DNA from: Liolophura sinensis
Lineage: Eukaryota; Mollusca; Polyplacophora; Chitonida; Chitonidae
Direction: 5' to 3'
Assembly: GCF_032854445.1 (NCBI RefSeq)
Contig: NC_088304.1
Coordinates: 21,367,850 to 21,431,849, forward strand
Length of the DNA: 64,000 nt
The position numbers and the translations under genes are program-made. How positions within the stretch are numbered: the first letter of the stretch is position 1; every line of letters begins with the position of its first letter. Of this stretch, positions 1 through 13,500 are shown one piece after another. The notes under the pieces are model-generated. The model was not told where the DNA came from, searched no databases, and saw only the letters and a program-made list of their open reading frames with translations.

Positions 1-1857
1 TCTTTCATGATTTCACCAACAGTTTGACTGTATGTATACAGAGCAGGTGAAAAATTTCATGGAATTACAAGTGATTTGGTGTAAAAGTTTGAGTATGCCA
101 AATCACTGTTATTAAAGTACATGTGCCTACATGGCAGTAGAGCATTTCCCAAATACGTTCTCAAAATATGAGATTGTTAATTAAAATGTGCACTGGGTGC
201 ATGTTTTTCATTTTTTTTTTTTTTTTTTGGTTTTGAAAATATTTAGATTTTTTATTAACTTGGCTATACATTTGATGTTAAATATCTTCCCGTGTAACGT
301 ATTCAGGAAGGACCTGGGTATTGCATCTTCCTGTGGCTGGTTAAGGTAGAGTCTGCACTTAAACAGCTTCGTAAAATCATGTGAGGCATCACCAACTTGA
401 TTTAAATGAAGATGAGATAATGTTCAAATGCTTGTATAATTAGTGGTATTAAGTGATATATTGATTTCACCATACTTGATGGTTCCAAATCTACTGCTGC
501 ATAGAATTTCCAACGTCTTCCTTGCCATTCCATTATTTTTAGATGAACTATAAAACTATAAAAATTGAAAGAAAGAAATTCTATCATAATTTATATTGAT
601 AATTGTTATATGCTATTTTGTGTTTCTTTTCACTGGGTAAATTATGTAGTCAAATGTTACATACAAACAAATGTGTTGTTTCAATTTTAAATACGAATAA
701 AATATAGTCAAATGCTGAAGTATGGTAATGAGATTAAAATGTGCGAGGTCATTAACACTTAAAATGGATTATATAGCCCACCATGCTTTAAGGACTGGTT
801 AAGTGAAAGTCAAAACTGAACTGTATTGTATATTGTGTTTAGAACGTTTTTAATGTTGTTGATCTTGTCTTTTCCATGGTGGATTATCTGTCTCATTTTT
901 GGCATGTATATAAACTTATATACATGCACACATGATTCATCTCTCTCTTTTTTTTTTTTTTTTTTTTTTTCCATTTTTATATTCTCTTTGAAATTTTTGA
1001 GATTTTGATCTAATATATATATATATATATAATATTTAGTGACATAAAGTTTGATCTCGTACAATTGTGTCTATATCGTGTATTTATGTATGTGTATATC
1101 TTTTAAACTTTTAGACAGATTAATCTTTTTCCTGGTAGTTTAATTCTAAACAATTTGGAAAAGTCAGACTCCTTGAACAGTCATTTCTTTATTATTTCAC
1201 TCCATTTATCTTTTTTGAAGGCTGTGCATGAAATCAATTTTCTTATTTATGACTAATTATACTGTAATTTCCTTGTGCAGTTGTATGGAGTATTGTTCAA
1301 ATGCACTAATAACCAATTCACAACTACCCTATTTCACTAAAAGTTTGGTACAATATGTACAGATGCACTTCCAGGAGCACATGCATAAAGGCTTTAGAAT
1401 GATACTTTTGATGCCAACATTTTAAGCTTTTCTTACAAAAAAAGTATTCAGAGTTCGCAAAAACTCTTAAATGGTCCTATAAAGTGGATGAATCAATCAG
1501 ATTTAAGCATGATGTGTCATTTGAAAATTCCATACTTTAGGTGAAATATCATGTGGTAATTCAGCGAGAGTCATAGTCCATGCTTTCTTAATAGATCATG
1601 ATCTGCTTATACTGGACTTGGCATTTGCACGCACTCTAAACGACCTAAAACTTGGCCCATAAAAGTGTTTTTTAGAGGCAAATAATGTTATGAAATATTA
1701 TTTTTGGTGCTGAAACTTACAGTTTTCCAGTAGAATATCACCATGTGTTCCAAGCAAACCTCATAACACATTTTGAAACTGAATGGAACTCTCAGAATGA
1801 GGAAAAATGTGCAAGTTAGTCATGGACAAAGCATAAACAGTGTTTACTTATATATAG
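1..1857. other. AT-rich, no gene recognised
   Basis: Holds poly-T runs near 209-229 and 944-970 and a short TA run near 1013-1031. Only ORFs under 90 codons, with low-complexity translations. No splice-flanked exon of a family I know. Confidence 0.5.
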
Positions 1858-2312
1858 GCATGAATATCAGGTATGAAATTTGTGTTATTAGCCCTGAATA
1901 TTAGCTTTGAAACTTGTGTTATTAGCCATGAATGTTAGCTTTGAAACTTGTGTTATTAGCCATGAATATTAGCTATGAAACTTGTGTTATTAGCCATTAA
2001 TATTAGCTATGAAACATGTATTATTAGCCATGAATGTTAGCTATGAAACTTGTGTTATTAGCCATGAATGTTAGCTATGAAACTTGTGTTATTAGCCATG
2101 AATATTAGCTATGAAACTTGTGTTATTAGCCATTAATATTAGCTATGAAACATGTATTATTAGCCATGAATGTTAGCTATGAAACTTGTGTTATTAGCCA
2201 TGAATGTTAGCTATGAAACTTGTGTTATTAGCCATTAATATTAGCTATGAAACTTGTGTTATTAGCCATGAATATCATCTATGAAACATGTATTATTAGC
2301 CATGAATATTAG
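1858..2312. repeat. 34-bp minisatellite (about 13 units)
   Basis: Tandem units built on gaatgttagctatgaaac followed by ttgtgttattagccat, with few substitutions between copies. No link to a neighbouring exon seen. Confidence 0.9.
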
Positions 2313-4569
2313 CTAAATGTACAAACAACAAACAGAACATCACTTGTTATCATAAGCACTGCATTTTGGAAACATATAAATTAATGTAAGTTGCAACTGT
2401 TGTTCTCTGCACTTGTGTTTGATCTTTTTGATCTATTCTAGATTTGCATGTTTACATGTTCACGTTTTTGAGTCATTATTTTGCTACTATAAGATATTTT
2501 GCAGAAACTGTTACGAATTCTTCATATGTGTGGTTTACTATTCGATTGTGCGAATTACTAAGAGAATAAAGATTTTTTTTAAACAGAAGATTTGGTGTTG
2601 ATTTAATTATTTCATTGGGGTTTAAAGCTATACTTTAGAACATCTATCTTTAGTTATTTATATATTTATTTATAAATTCATTATTTTAAATATAAATTTT
2701 TATTTAAATTAATAATTTAATTATTTTATTATTTATATATTTTGATTGGTGGATATTTACCTTATGCCACAGCTGTCAGATCTATATGTAGAGAAGCCAT
2801 TCATAATTGTTATATGTAAGTGAATTGTAGAGGTGGGCTCAGACAAACATGAATTTAGTGACCATTTCTAAAGCTTTTCAAACTTCTAAAATTCATTTTC
2901 ATAACTTTAGGTTCAACATATTTTCAAAGGCATGATTTTCAAAGCTCTAAAAATGATTTTTAAAGTAATTATGTATTAAAAATAATTTGCAGCTTTGAAA
3001 ATTTTGAAGTTTGACAAGTCTGGAAAAAAATACAATACCCCATGACTCACTGATTTTTAGAGAAATGTTCTCTTCCTATTACAGCATGGAAACCATGTAG
3101 TTTATTGACTCGGTCAACACTTCATTTATTTTTGGTTTGAAACATGCACAGTTGTAAAGGAAATATTCTAGGCGACTCTATATTTGCCCAATCTACACTG
3201 GGACATGTGTAACATATAACTCTTATATTAGTCACAGATATAACTCTTCTATTAGTCACAGGTAGGACGAAGTAGGAAATACATATTTCACATATACACA
3301 TATAAGAGAGGTTAGATTTGTAGGGGTTGGGAGGAGGCATGCAGGCAGTGAGTGCCAAAACCACGGCACATCGCCAGGTACTGCACAAAGCAGACAAGGT
3401 AAGTGTCCGTGCCGACCCAATCACCTTTGCGGTACGATGCGTTATAATGGTTCTCTGTCCCTTCATGGCAGTAGGACCCTCGAATGAATTGAACCAATGG
3501 TTACTGGTTTGTCTAAGTCATCCAGGGAAATCTCTCAAAACAGATCCTCAGTCACACGTCATCCTAGAAATTGATAGTGTGATTATGTGACCTTAAGTCT
3601 GGGGTGTACACCTCTACAGGTTACAAAACACCATTTTTAATTTAATTCAACATTTTGATTCTCAATTTTCTTATATTTCCAAATTGTAAGTACCTCAAAT
3701 TTAACAAAAAAGTATAACTTTTTCGATGTTTTCTTTGTTGCACCTGATTATTGAGTATAATTAATTCACGAAAACAGGTTTGTGCTTGTTGTAAATAGAC
3801 ATGCCTCTGGTAAATGTTCGTTGTTTCCTGCTATGCGCCACTCTTGTGTAGACCTCCGCGAATACATGCAGTATAGGCCTTGTACAGACGTTAATAAAAA
3901 CAACAGCCTTTATCACTATGCACTCTCTCATAAGATGAAGGAATTACTTCTGCTATAGCATGCGTTGGAAGCTGGGTTTAAACCTGCGACCTTACATGTT
4001 CTCCAGCCAGGACCAGAAATGTCATACATGTATAACGGGTGCCTTTTGACTCAATAACGCAGCTTGCGTTTTGACTCAAAAAGTCTGGGTCAATACCTGA
4101 CCTAATTTTAGAGTTTGAAGTAACTATATAATGAAATTAAATGCTGAATCTTTAAATATTGACTGAAACCCATTCATTGCCATGATCGAGTCCAAGGTTT
4201 AATGCTGGGTTATGTTTTTAGCATGACCCAATCTTATATATACGTATGAACTTGGTTTAATCATGTCATTGGTATGACCCTGTCCTGCATTTAACTCTGG
4301 CACATGTTTTGTGCCTGATCCAGTGCTGCGCTTAATCGTGGCTAAGAAACAAATCCAAAACGTCCAGCGAAGCAACAACTTGTACTGTTTTCAAAGCCTT
4401 TGGTCTTACTTAACCCTGGTTTGATCCACGTCTCCTGGTTTAATTCGAGGCAGACACCCTAACCACTGGGCCACTTGCTGCTAATCATACGTGTACTTTG
4501 TTAATTCAAATGTTAATACTGACATAATTTGATCCTGCTGCTCTGCTTTAGACGGACACCTAATTTGGA
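2313..4569. other. Intergenic, no confident gene
   Basis: AT-rich, very A/T-dense around 2640-2740. The minus strand at 3312-3497 has a short cysteine-bearing ORF (YCHEGTENHYNASYRKGDW) loosely like a fibronectin type I-like repeat; too weak to call as a gene. Confidence 0.4.
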
Positions 4570-4808
4570 TTTATTTATTTATTAAGTTGGGTTTTATGCC
4601 TTCATCAAGAATATTTCACTTCTACAATGGCGGTCAGTATTATGGTGTGAGGAAACTGGACAGAGCCTGGGAGACACCAACAACCATCCACAGGTTGCTG
4701 CCAGACTTTACCAGATACGACTGGAGACTTGACCTCACAGTGACCGGATTGGTGAGAGACTCCTGGGTCGTGCTGGTGTAGCACGCTTAAACCACTAGGC
4801 CACGTACA
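4570..4808 (-). mobile_element. SINE family 1, diverged near-complete copy
   Basis: The aaat tail appears as ttatttattt at the left; then the conserved core (tcaagaatatttcactt, cagtattatggtg) and a tRNA-like head at the right (cctgggtcgtgctggtgtag, taaaccactaggccacg). Confidence 0.8.
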
Positions 4809-4924
4809 CCTTACCTTATTTGGACACACTGATGAGCATGGCTTTGTCACTTAAGTTAACTTGACGCAAGGTATTTGACCCTTGCTGTCAGGTTTGTCCT
4901 ATTTAATTTGGAAGTACATGTAGT

Positions 4925-5190
4925 AACCCAAAGGAGCTCAAAAGAAATCCAACAAGTCCTGCAGGAAACCTGCATGTAACATAGCCTGTAGGAAACCTAC
5001 GGTAAGAGAGCCTGAAGAAAACCCAAGGAAGTGCTGAGGAAACATACATTTAACAGAGCTAATAATTTAGCTCAAAGGAAATCTAACAAAGCCTGGAGGA
5101 AACCAAGTAACAGAACCTGGAGGAAACCTACCGTAATAGAACCTGGAGGAAACATACATGTAACAAAGTGCAGAAAGATTGCAATATATG
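4925..5190. repeat. Degenerate ~27-bp repeats
   Basis: Repeated agcctggaggaaacct and variants, interspersed with acatgtaacagag. Short reading frames over it are by-products. Confidence 0.65.
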
Positions 5191-5744
5191 AACTTCTTAG
5201 TTTGATTCATTTATTCATTTATTTCATGAAGGCACCCACTTTTTAATTTGACTTCCAAGACAGAACGATACTGGTTGAGTTGCCCAAATCCAGGGTTTCA
5301 CAAAAAGTGAAAAATGCCCTAAGAATATGCATGAATAAGCATCTTGCAAACATGCAAAAAAGGTTGAAGAACTACATGTACCGTTACAACTTGATAACTT
5401 CAAGAAACTTATCAGGAATATCAAACCAGGGAAGTCACTTTATTCATGGTAAGATTTTTTTTATATTTCGTATGCAATTGCCTAAAAAAAAACCTTGGAT
5501 CATAACACTGTAAACATATTAGTATTATCGGCAAGCATTATTAGTCGTGATGAGGTAGTTTAGTCGTGTAAAACGAAGTGAGTGCATCAGCTCACTGCAG
5601 TATAATACCCGAGAATTCAAAGAGTAATCACACTTTTACAGTAGTGTGAAAGCACAGTTATAATCTGAATAAGATGATTTTCTTGTAAATGGAGTTTGTG
5701 CATCAGTAAACACCCGAGAATTCCTAGAATGATTTTTCACAGTA

Positions 5745-6585
5745 TTCTACACAAGAACATCCAGCATTCACGCTTTCACATTATTGTGCAAGACAACAGA
5801 CAAGTTTTCCCACTTTCACAGAACTGTCCAAGAGAACATCCAGTATTCACGCTTTCACATTATTGTGCAAGACAACAGACAAGTTTTCCCACTTTCACAG
5901 AACTGTCCAAGAGAACATCCAGCATTCACACTTTCACATTATTGTGCAAGACAACAGACAAGTTTTCCCACTTTCACAGAACTGTCCAAGAGAACATCCA
6001 GCATTCACGCTTTCACATTATTGTGCAAGACAACAGACAAGTTTTCCCACTTTCACAGAACTGTCCAAGAGAACATCCAGCATTCACGCTTTCACATTAT
6101 TGTGCAAGACAACAGACAAGTTTTCCCACTTTCACAGAACTGTCCAAGAGAACATCCAGCATTCACGCTTTCACATTATTGTGCAAGACAACAGACAAGT
6201 TTTCCCACTTTCACAGAACTGTCCAAGAGAACATCCAGCATTCACACTTTCACATTATTGTGCAAGACAACAGACAAGTTTTCCCACTTTCAGAGAACTG
6301 TCCAAGAGAACAGCCAGCATTCACACTTTCACATTATTGTGCAAGACAACAGACACGTTTTCCCACTTTCAGAGAACTGTCCAAGAGAACAGCCAGCATT
6401 CACGCTTTCACATTATTGTGCAAGACAACAGACAAGTTTTCCCAGTTTCACAGAACTGTCCAAGAGAACATCCAGCATTCACGCTTTCACATTATTGTGC
6501 AAGACAACAGACAAGTTTTCCCACTTTCACAGAACTATCCAAGAGAACAGCCAGCCATCCCACTTTCACACTATTGTTCAATAGA
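5745..6585. repeat. 79-bp minisatellite (about 10.6 units)
   Basis: Unit contains cacattattgtgcaagaca and agttttcccactttcacag. Because 79 is not a multiple of three and the unit has no stop in any frame, all three plus-strand frames stay open for 266-297 codons and read the same peptides in rotation. More diverged units follow to about 6730. It lies downstream of the MGST3 cassette B 3' end. Confidence 0.93.
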
Positions 6586-6739
6586 ATAGGCTACGGGCTT
6601 CCCATTGTCACAGTTCTGTGCACGAGAACGGGCCGCGTTCTCAATTTCACAGTGTTGCATGTGCAAGAGAACAGGTCGCGTTCCCACTTTCGCAGTATTA
6701 TGTAGAAAAACAGAGAGTGTTCCAGCTGCCACAGTTCTG

Positions 6740-7389
6740 TCTAATTTAGATTGTAAAGTAGAATGTTTGATCTACTCAAACAATATAACACGTTCCATTT
6801 TTCATCTTCCTAGGGTCTACAGACAGCAACATGAAGAGGATCGATCAGTATCCATGCAGAAAGTCATTTCCAAAGTCTCAAAACCTGCAAAAAGATGAAG
6901 GTGTTGCTATAAAACACATATGCAACAATTTTCCCATGATCTCATTATAAACCATGCTACATGGATCGCTAGATCAGGAGAATCAGAGTGCCTAGCACTG
7001 GCTGTGTGCATGCTAGTATGTCGTGTGCACTTCTTTGGTTCCATATCTGGAAATAACAGTATGATCCCCGTCTCGCGCACATGGGTCGCAGCACTAGAAC
7101 GGTACCACCTGCGCGCGATTTGCACCGTCCTCGTGCCGCGGGCCGCCAGGCAAAATGTCCTCATCCCGCTTCCACACATTAGTCTGTGTAGACTGAGAAA
7201 ATTATACTTCTTCACACCAAGCTAACGAATGTAATTTTGTCTCCAAAATCAAGTGAAAAGGTGCATAAATCTCGCTCAGCTTACTCTCCAAAAATTTAGT
7301 CCACGTTTGAGAAAGGGCTACCATTTATATAGGTGAGGAATCCATTTAATATATTTGGATCAACTCACCTACTGTGTAATTCAGCACAG
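6740..7389. other. MGST3 cassette B 3' flank
   Basis: Contains a locally GC-rich, CpG-containing patch around 7065-7170 and the candidate ATTAAA signal for the minus strand near 7345. Both strands hold ~100-codon ORFs at 6907-7225 that match no family I recognise. Confidence 0.4.
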
Positions 7390-7502
7390 TTAACACTTCA
7401 CAGGCACCCAGTGAAGGAGATGGAAAGCCAGGGATAGTGTGTTGCCCACAAGCAGAATCATGGGAATTACCCCAAAGCTGCCCCATTTGCACTTGCTTGG
7501 AT
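7390..7502 (-). CDS. mgst3: MGST3 exon 5B (cassette B, C-terminal, stop TAA)
   Basis: The acceptor is actttccttccag; the exon completes an Asp codon and reads DPSKCKWGSFGVIPMILLVG, NTLSLAFHLLHWVPVKC, stop. The Asp-Pro-Ser start, fourth hydrophobic segment, WVP and a near-terminal Cys fit MGST3 C-termini. A variant polyadenylation signal ATTAAA occurs on the minus strand at about 7345-7350, some 40 bases past the stop. Confidence 0.87.
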
Positions 7503-10500
7503 CTGGAAGGAAAGTAACAAAATCGTCATAGTACTATATAGACATATAAAGTGTCCCGTCACAGAGCTATCAGGCCACAGGAAGTACCATGCCCAATCTT
7601 CTCCTGGGAGTTAGAATACTGTACTTGTATATCCAAACTGATCAAGGAAACTAGATGTGCACAAATTAGCCAGAACAGTTAAAGGCCACAACAAAGGCTT
7701 GCCCGCCTATATTACCCATATGCATATCTCTGAAAATCAACAGAGGGTCACATAGTTATAAAAATGGACAGATCGTCTTGTAGTCAGAAGTATGGACAGA
7801 AGATCTCATAGTGAGAAGAATGGACAGAAAATATTGTAGTCAGAAGAATGGGCAAGCTGTGTTGTAGTCAGAAAAATGGACAGAAGGTCTTGTAGTCAGA
7901 AATATGGACAGACCATCTTGAGGTCAGAAAAACGGACAGGCCATTGTGTAGTTGAAATAATGGACAGAAGATCTAGTGGGCAGAAGAATGGACGGAAGGT
8001 CTTGTCAGAAGTATGGACAGAGGGCCTCGAAGTCAAAATAATGGACAGAAGGTCTTGTTGGCAGAAGATTGGACAGAAGGTCTCGTAATCAGAACAATGG
8101 ACAGAAGGTCTCTTAATTAGAGGATGTACAGAAGGTCTCGTAGTCAGAGAATGGACAGAAGGTCTTGTAGTCAGAACAATGGACAAATGGTCTAGTGGTC
8201 AGAAGAATGGAAGGAAGGTCTTGTTTGTGAGAAGGTCTCGTAGTCAGAATACTGGACAGAAGGTCTTTTAATTAGAGGATATAGAGAAAGTCTCGTAGTT
8301 AGAGAATAGACAAAAAGCTTTCGTAGTGAGAAGAATGGACAGAATGTCTTCTTGTCAGAAGAATGGACAGGTGATCTCGGAACAATAGACAGATTTATTT
8401 ATTTATTTTATTTATTTCATTGCTGTTTTATGCCGTACTCAAGAATAATTCACTTATACGACGGTGGCCAGCATTATGGCGGGTGGAAACCGGGCAGAGC
8501 CCAGGGGGAACCCACGACCATCCGCAGATTGCTGGCAGACCTTCCCACGTACGGCCGGAGAGGAAGCCAGCATGAGCTGGACTTGAACTCACAAACAATA
8601 GACAGAAGGTAGTCAGAAGAAGGGGTAAATGATCTAGTAGTCAGAAGAATGGACAGATCGTCTTGTAGTCAGAAGTATGGACAGAAGATCTCATAGTCAG
8701 AAGAATGGACAGAGGATCCTGTAGTCAAAAGAATGGAGATATGGTCTCGCAAACAGATGAATGGAGAGGCTGTCTTGTAGTTAGTAGAGTGGACTAACGG
8801 TCTCGTAGACAGGAAAACAGACAGACAATCGCGTGGTCAGAAGTCAGTGATAAGTATAGAGACAATCCTGTAGACAGACAGACTTATGTCTTTTAGTCAG
8901 AAGACAGGACAGGTCAACGGTCTCTAAGTCAGAAGAACAGAGGTCAGTCAAGACCACTTTGCGGAACCACACCCTGTACCTGGACACGCATCTTCCGGAC
9001 ACAAATCCTATCCATATACCGCAGGCATTGGATTAACTGTTCACATAGGCTAGTTTATTGTTTTAAAGCTGTTCTACAAACATTTCGGTCTGCCAGCAAC
9101 CTGTGGATGGTTGTGGGTTTCACCTGGGGTCTGCCCGGTTTCCTCCCACCATAATGCTGGCTGCCGTCGTATAAGTGAAATATTCTTGAGTACGGCGTAC
9201 AACACCAATCAAATAAATAAATAAATAAATATAAACATTTCACGTATCGGGTGACCACTTGACTCACGGATAGCTGGAAGCTGGGAGAGATTAAAGTCTA
9301 CTCCAGCATTATTATTATCCCCAGCATTATGAAATGTCAAATGCCAAGACATTGTAACATAAATTTGCGAAAATGTGCGAGTCTTTGAGAAGTGTTTCAT
9401 GTCAGCTGAACCCTTACATGCCTTTGTGATATATATACTTAATATTCTGAAATTAGGGTTCAATGTTCTACAATTTTTCAATTACACTGTATATGACATC
9501 AGTCAGGTTTATGGATGAATAAAACCAGATTCTCCACAGTAAACCACCAAGCACATATATCTAAGAGTACCTGACCAAATCCTTTTCCTTAAAACACCGC
9601 CAAAACAGTGAAAGTTTGACTGGAACACTCAACCTAAATGGTGGCAGGGAGCCTGCGCCATTTTTAACCACCCGATCAAGCAATGCTAAATAAACCTAAA
9701 TCCGGCACTCCAGTCCACATACCTCCAGTGTAGTATCCTTTGGCATAGAGCACCCTGCTCACCAAATAGGTCAGCCCAATCGCTGAGGTCAGCCTCTACA
9801 ACACAGACATGGAATAGAGCTTCCTGCATACAACGAAAGGTCAGCCTTATCACTGAGATTAGTCTCTACAATACAGACATGGAATAGAGCTTCCTGCACA
9901 CAACAAAAGGTCAGCCTTATCACTAAGGTTAGTCTCTACAACACAGACATGGAATAGAGCTTCCTGCACACAACAAAAGGTCAGCCTTATCACTAAGGTT
10001 AGTCTCTACAACACAGGCATGGAATAGAGCATCCTGCACACAAGATATGTCAGCCTTATCACTGAGCTCAGCCTCTACAACACAGACATGGAATAGAGCA
10101 TCCTGCACACAAGATATGTCAGCCTTATCACTGAGATTAGTCTCTACAATACAGACCTGGAATAGAGCTTCCTGCACACAAGATATATCAGCCTTATCGC
10201 TGAGCTCAGCCTCTACAACACAGACATGGAATAGAGCATCCTGCACACAAGATATGTCAGCCTTATCACTGAGATTAGTCTCTACAACACAGACATGGAA
10301 TAGACCTTCCTGCACACAACAAAAGGTCAGCCTTATCACTAAGGTTAGTCTCTACAACACGGGCATGGAATAGAGCTTCCTGCACATAAGATATGTCAGC
10401 CTTATCACTGAGCTCAGCCTCTACAACACAGACATGGAATAGAGCATCCTGCACACAAGATATGTCAGCCTTATCACTGAGATTAGTCTCTACAATACAG

Positions 10501-13500
10501 ACATGGAATAGAGCTTCCTGCACACACGATATATCAGCCTTATCGCTGAGCTCAGCCTCTACAACACAGACTTGGAATAGAGCATCCTGCACACAAGATA
10601 TGTCAGCCTTATCACTGAGATTAGTCTCTACAACACAGACATGGAATAGAGCTTCCTGCACACAAGATAGGTCAACCTTATCACTGAGGTTAGTCTCTAC
10701 AACACAGACATGGAATAGAGCTTCCTGCACACAAGATATGTCAGCCTTATCACTGAGGCTAGTCTCTACAACACAGATATGGAATAGAGCATCCTGCACA
10801 CAAGATATGTCAGCCTTATCACTGAGATTAGTCTCTACAATACAGACATGGAATAGAGCTTCCTGCACACAAGATATGTCAGCCTTATCACTGAGATTAG
10901 TCTCTACAATACAGACATGGAATAGAGCATACTGCACACAAGATATGTCAGCCTTATCACTGAGATTAGTCTCTACAACACAGACATGGAATAGAGCTTC
11001 CTGCATACAAGATATGTCAGCCTTATTACTGAGGTTAGTCTCTACAACACAGACATGGAATAGAGCATCCTGCACACAAGATATGTCAGCCTTATTACTG
11101 AGGTTAGTCTCTACAACACAGACATGGAATAGAGCTTCCTGCACACAAGATATGTCAGCCTCATCACTGAGGCTAGTCTCTACAATACAGACATGGAATA
11201 GAGCTTCCTGCACACAAGATATGTCAGCCTTATCACTGAGATTAGTCTCTACAACACAGACATGGAATAGAGCTTCCTGCACACAAGATATGTCAGCCTT
11301 ATCACTGAGGCTAGTCTCTACAACACAGATATGGAATAGAGCATCCTGCACACAAGATACGTCAGCCTTATTACTGAGGCTAGTCTCTACAACACAGACA
11401 TGGAATAGAGCTTCCTGCACACAACATATGTCAGCCTTATCACTGAGGTTAGTCTCTACAACACAGACATGGAATAGAGCATCCTGCACACAAGATATGT
11501 CAGCCTTATTACTGAGGCTAGTCTCTACAACACAGATATGGAATAGAGCATCCTGCACACAAGATATGTCAACCTTATTACTGGGGCTAGTCTCTACAAC
11601 ACAGACATGGAATAGAGCTTCCTGCACACAAGATATGTCAGCCTTATCACTGAGGCTAGTCTCTACAACACAGATATGGAATAGAGCATCCTGCACACAA
11701 GATATGTCAGCCTTATTACTGAGGTTAGTCTCTACAATACAGACATGGAATAGAGCTTCCTGCACACAAGATATGTCGCCTTATCACTGAGGCTAGTCTC
11801 TACAACACAGATATGGAATAGAGCATCCTGCACACAAGATATGTCAACCTTATTACTGAGGCTAGTCTCTACAACACAGACATGGAATAGAGCTTCCTGC
11901 ACACAAGATATGTCAGCCTTATCACTGAGGCTAGTCTCTACAACACAGATATGGAATAGAGCATCCTGCACACAAGATATGTCAGCCTTATCACTGAGGC
12001 TAGTCTCTACAACACAGATATGGAATAGAGCATCCTGCACACAAGATATGTCAGCCTTATCACTGAGATTAGTCTCTACAATACAGACATGGAATAGAGC
12101 TTCCTGCACACAAGATATGTCAGCCTTATCACTGAGATTAGTCTCTACAATACAGACATGGAATAGAGCTTCCTGCATACAACGAAAGGTCAGCCTTATC
12201 ACTGAGATTAGTCTCTACAATACAGACATGGAATAGAGCTTCCTGCACACAACAAAAGGTCAGCCTTATCACTAAGGTTAGTCTCTACAACACAGACATG
12301 GAATAGAGCTTCCTGCACACAACAAAAGGTCAGCCTTATCACTAAGGTTAGTCTCTACAATACAGACATGGAACAGAGCTTCCTGCACACAAGATATGTC
12401 AGCCTTATCACTGAGATTAGTCTCTACAATACAGACATGGAATAGAGCTTCCTGCACACAAGATATGTCAGCCTTATCACTGAGATTAGTCTCTACAATA
12501 CAGACATGGAATAGAGCTTCCTGCACACAAGATATGTCAGCCTTATCACTGAGATTAGTCTCTACAATACAGACATGGAATAGAGCTTCCTGCACACAAG
12601 ATATGTCAGCCTCATCACTGAGGCTAGTCTCTACAACACAGATATGGAATAGAGCTTCCTGCACACAAGATATGTCGCCTTATTACTGAGGTTAGTCTCT
12701 ACAACACAGATATGGAATAGAGCATCCTGCAGCCTTATCACTGAGGCTAGTCTCTACAATACAGACATGGAATAGAGCTTCCTGCACACAAGATATGTCA
12801 GCCTTATCACTGAGATTAGTCTCTACAATACAGACATGGAATAGAGCTTCCTGCACACAAGATATGTCAGCCTTATCACTGAGATTAGTCTCTACAATAC
12901 AGACATGGAATAGAGCTTCCTGCACACAAGACATGTCAGCCTTATCACTGAGATTAGTCTCTACAACACAGACATGGAATAGAGCATACTGCATACAAGA
13001 TATGTCAGCCTTATTACTGAGGTTAGTCTCTACAACACAGACATGGAATAGAGCATCCTGCACACAAGATATGTCAGCCTTATCACTGAGGCTAGTCTCT
13101 ACAACACAGACATGGAATAGAGCTTCCTGCACACAAGATATGTCGCCTTATTACTGAGGTTAGTCTCTACAACACAGATATGGAATAGAGCATCCTGCAG
13201 CCTTATCACTGAGGCTAGTCTCTACAATACAGACATGGAATAGAGCTTCCTGCACACAAGATATGTCAGCCTTATCACTGAGATTAGTCTCTACAACACA
13301 GACATGGAATAGAGCTTCCTACACACAAGATATGTCAGCCTTATCACTGAGATTAGTCTCTACAATACAGACATGGAATAGAGCTTCCTGCATACAACGA
13401 AAGGTCAGCCTTATCACTGAGATTAGTCTCTACAATACAGACATGGAATAGAGCTTCCTGCACACAAGATATGTCAGCCTTTCCTGCACGTAATAATAGG

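Noticed and set aside
5696-6705. Three overlapping plus-strand ORFs of 266-297 codons
   Set aside because: The same 79-bp repeat read in three rotated frames, yielding the same peptides; a by-product of period and composition.
10275-11790. 496-codon minus and 465-codon plus ORFs as repeat-protein genes
   Set aside because: Both follow from a 69-bp period without stops in those frames; the unit derives from the MGST3 exon 4B boundary and the MGST3 frame itself has a stop in every unit. No splice or start context.
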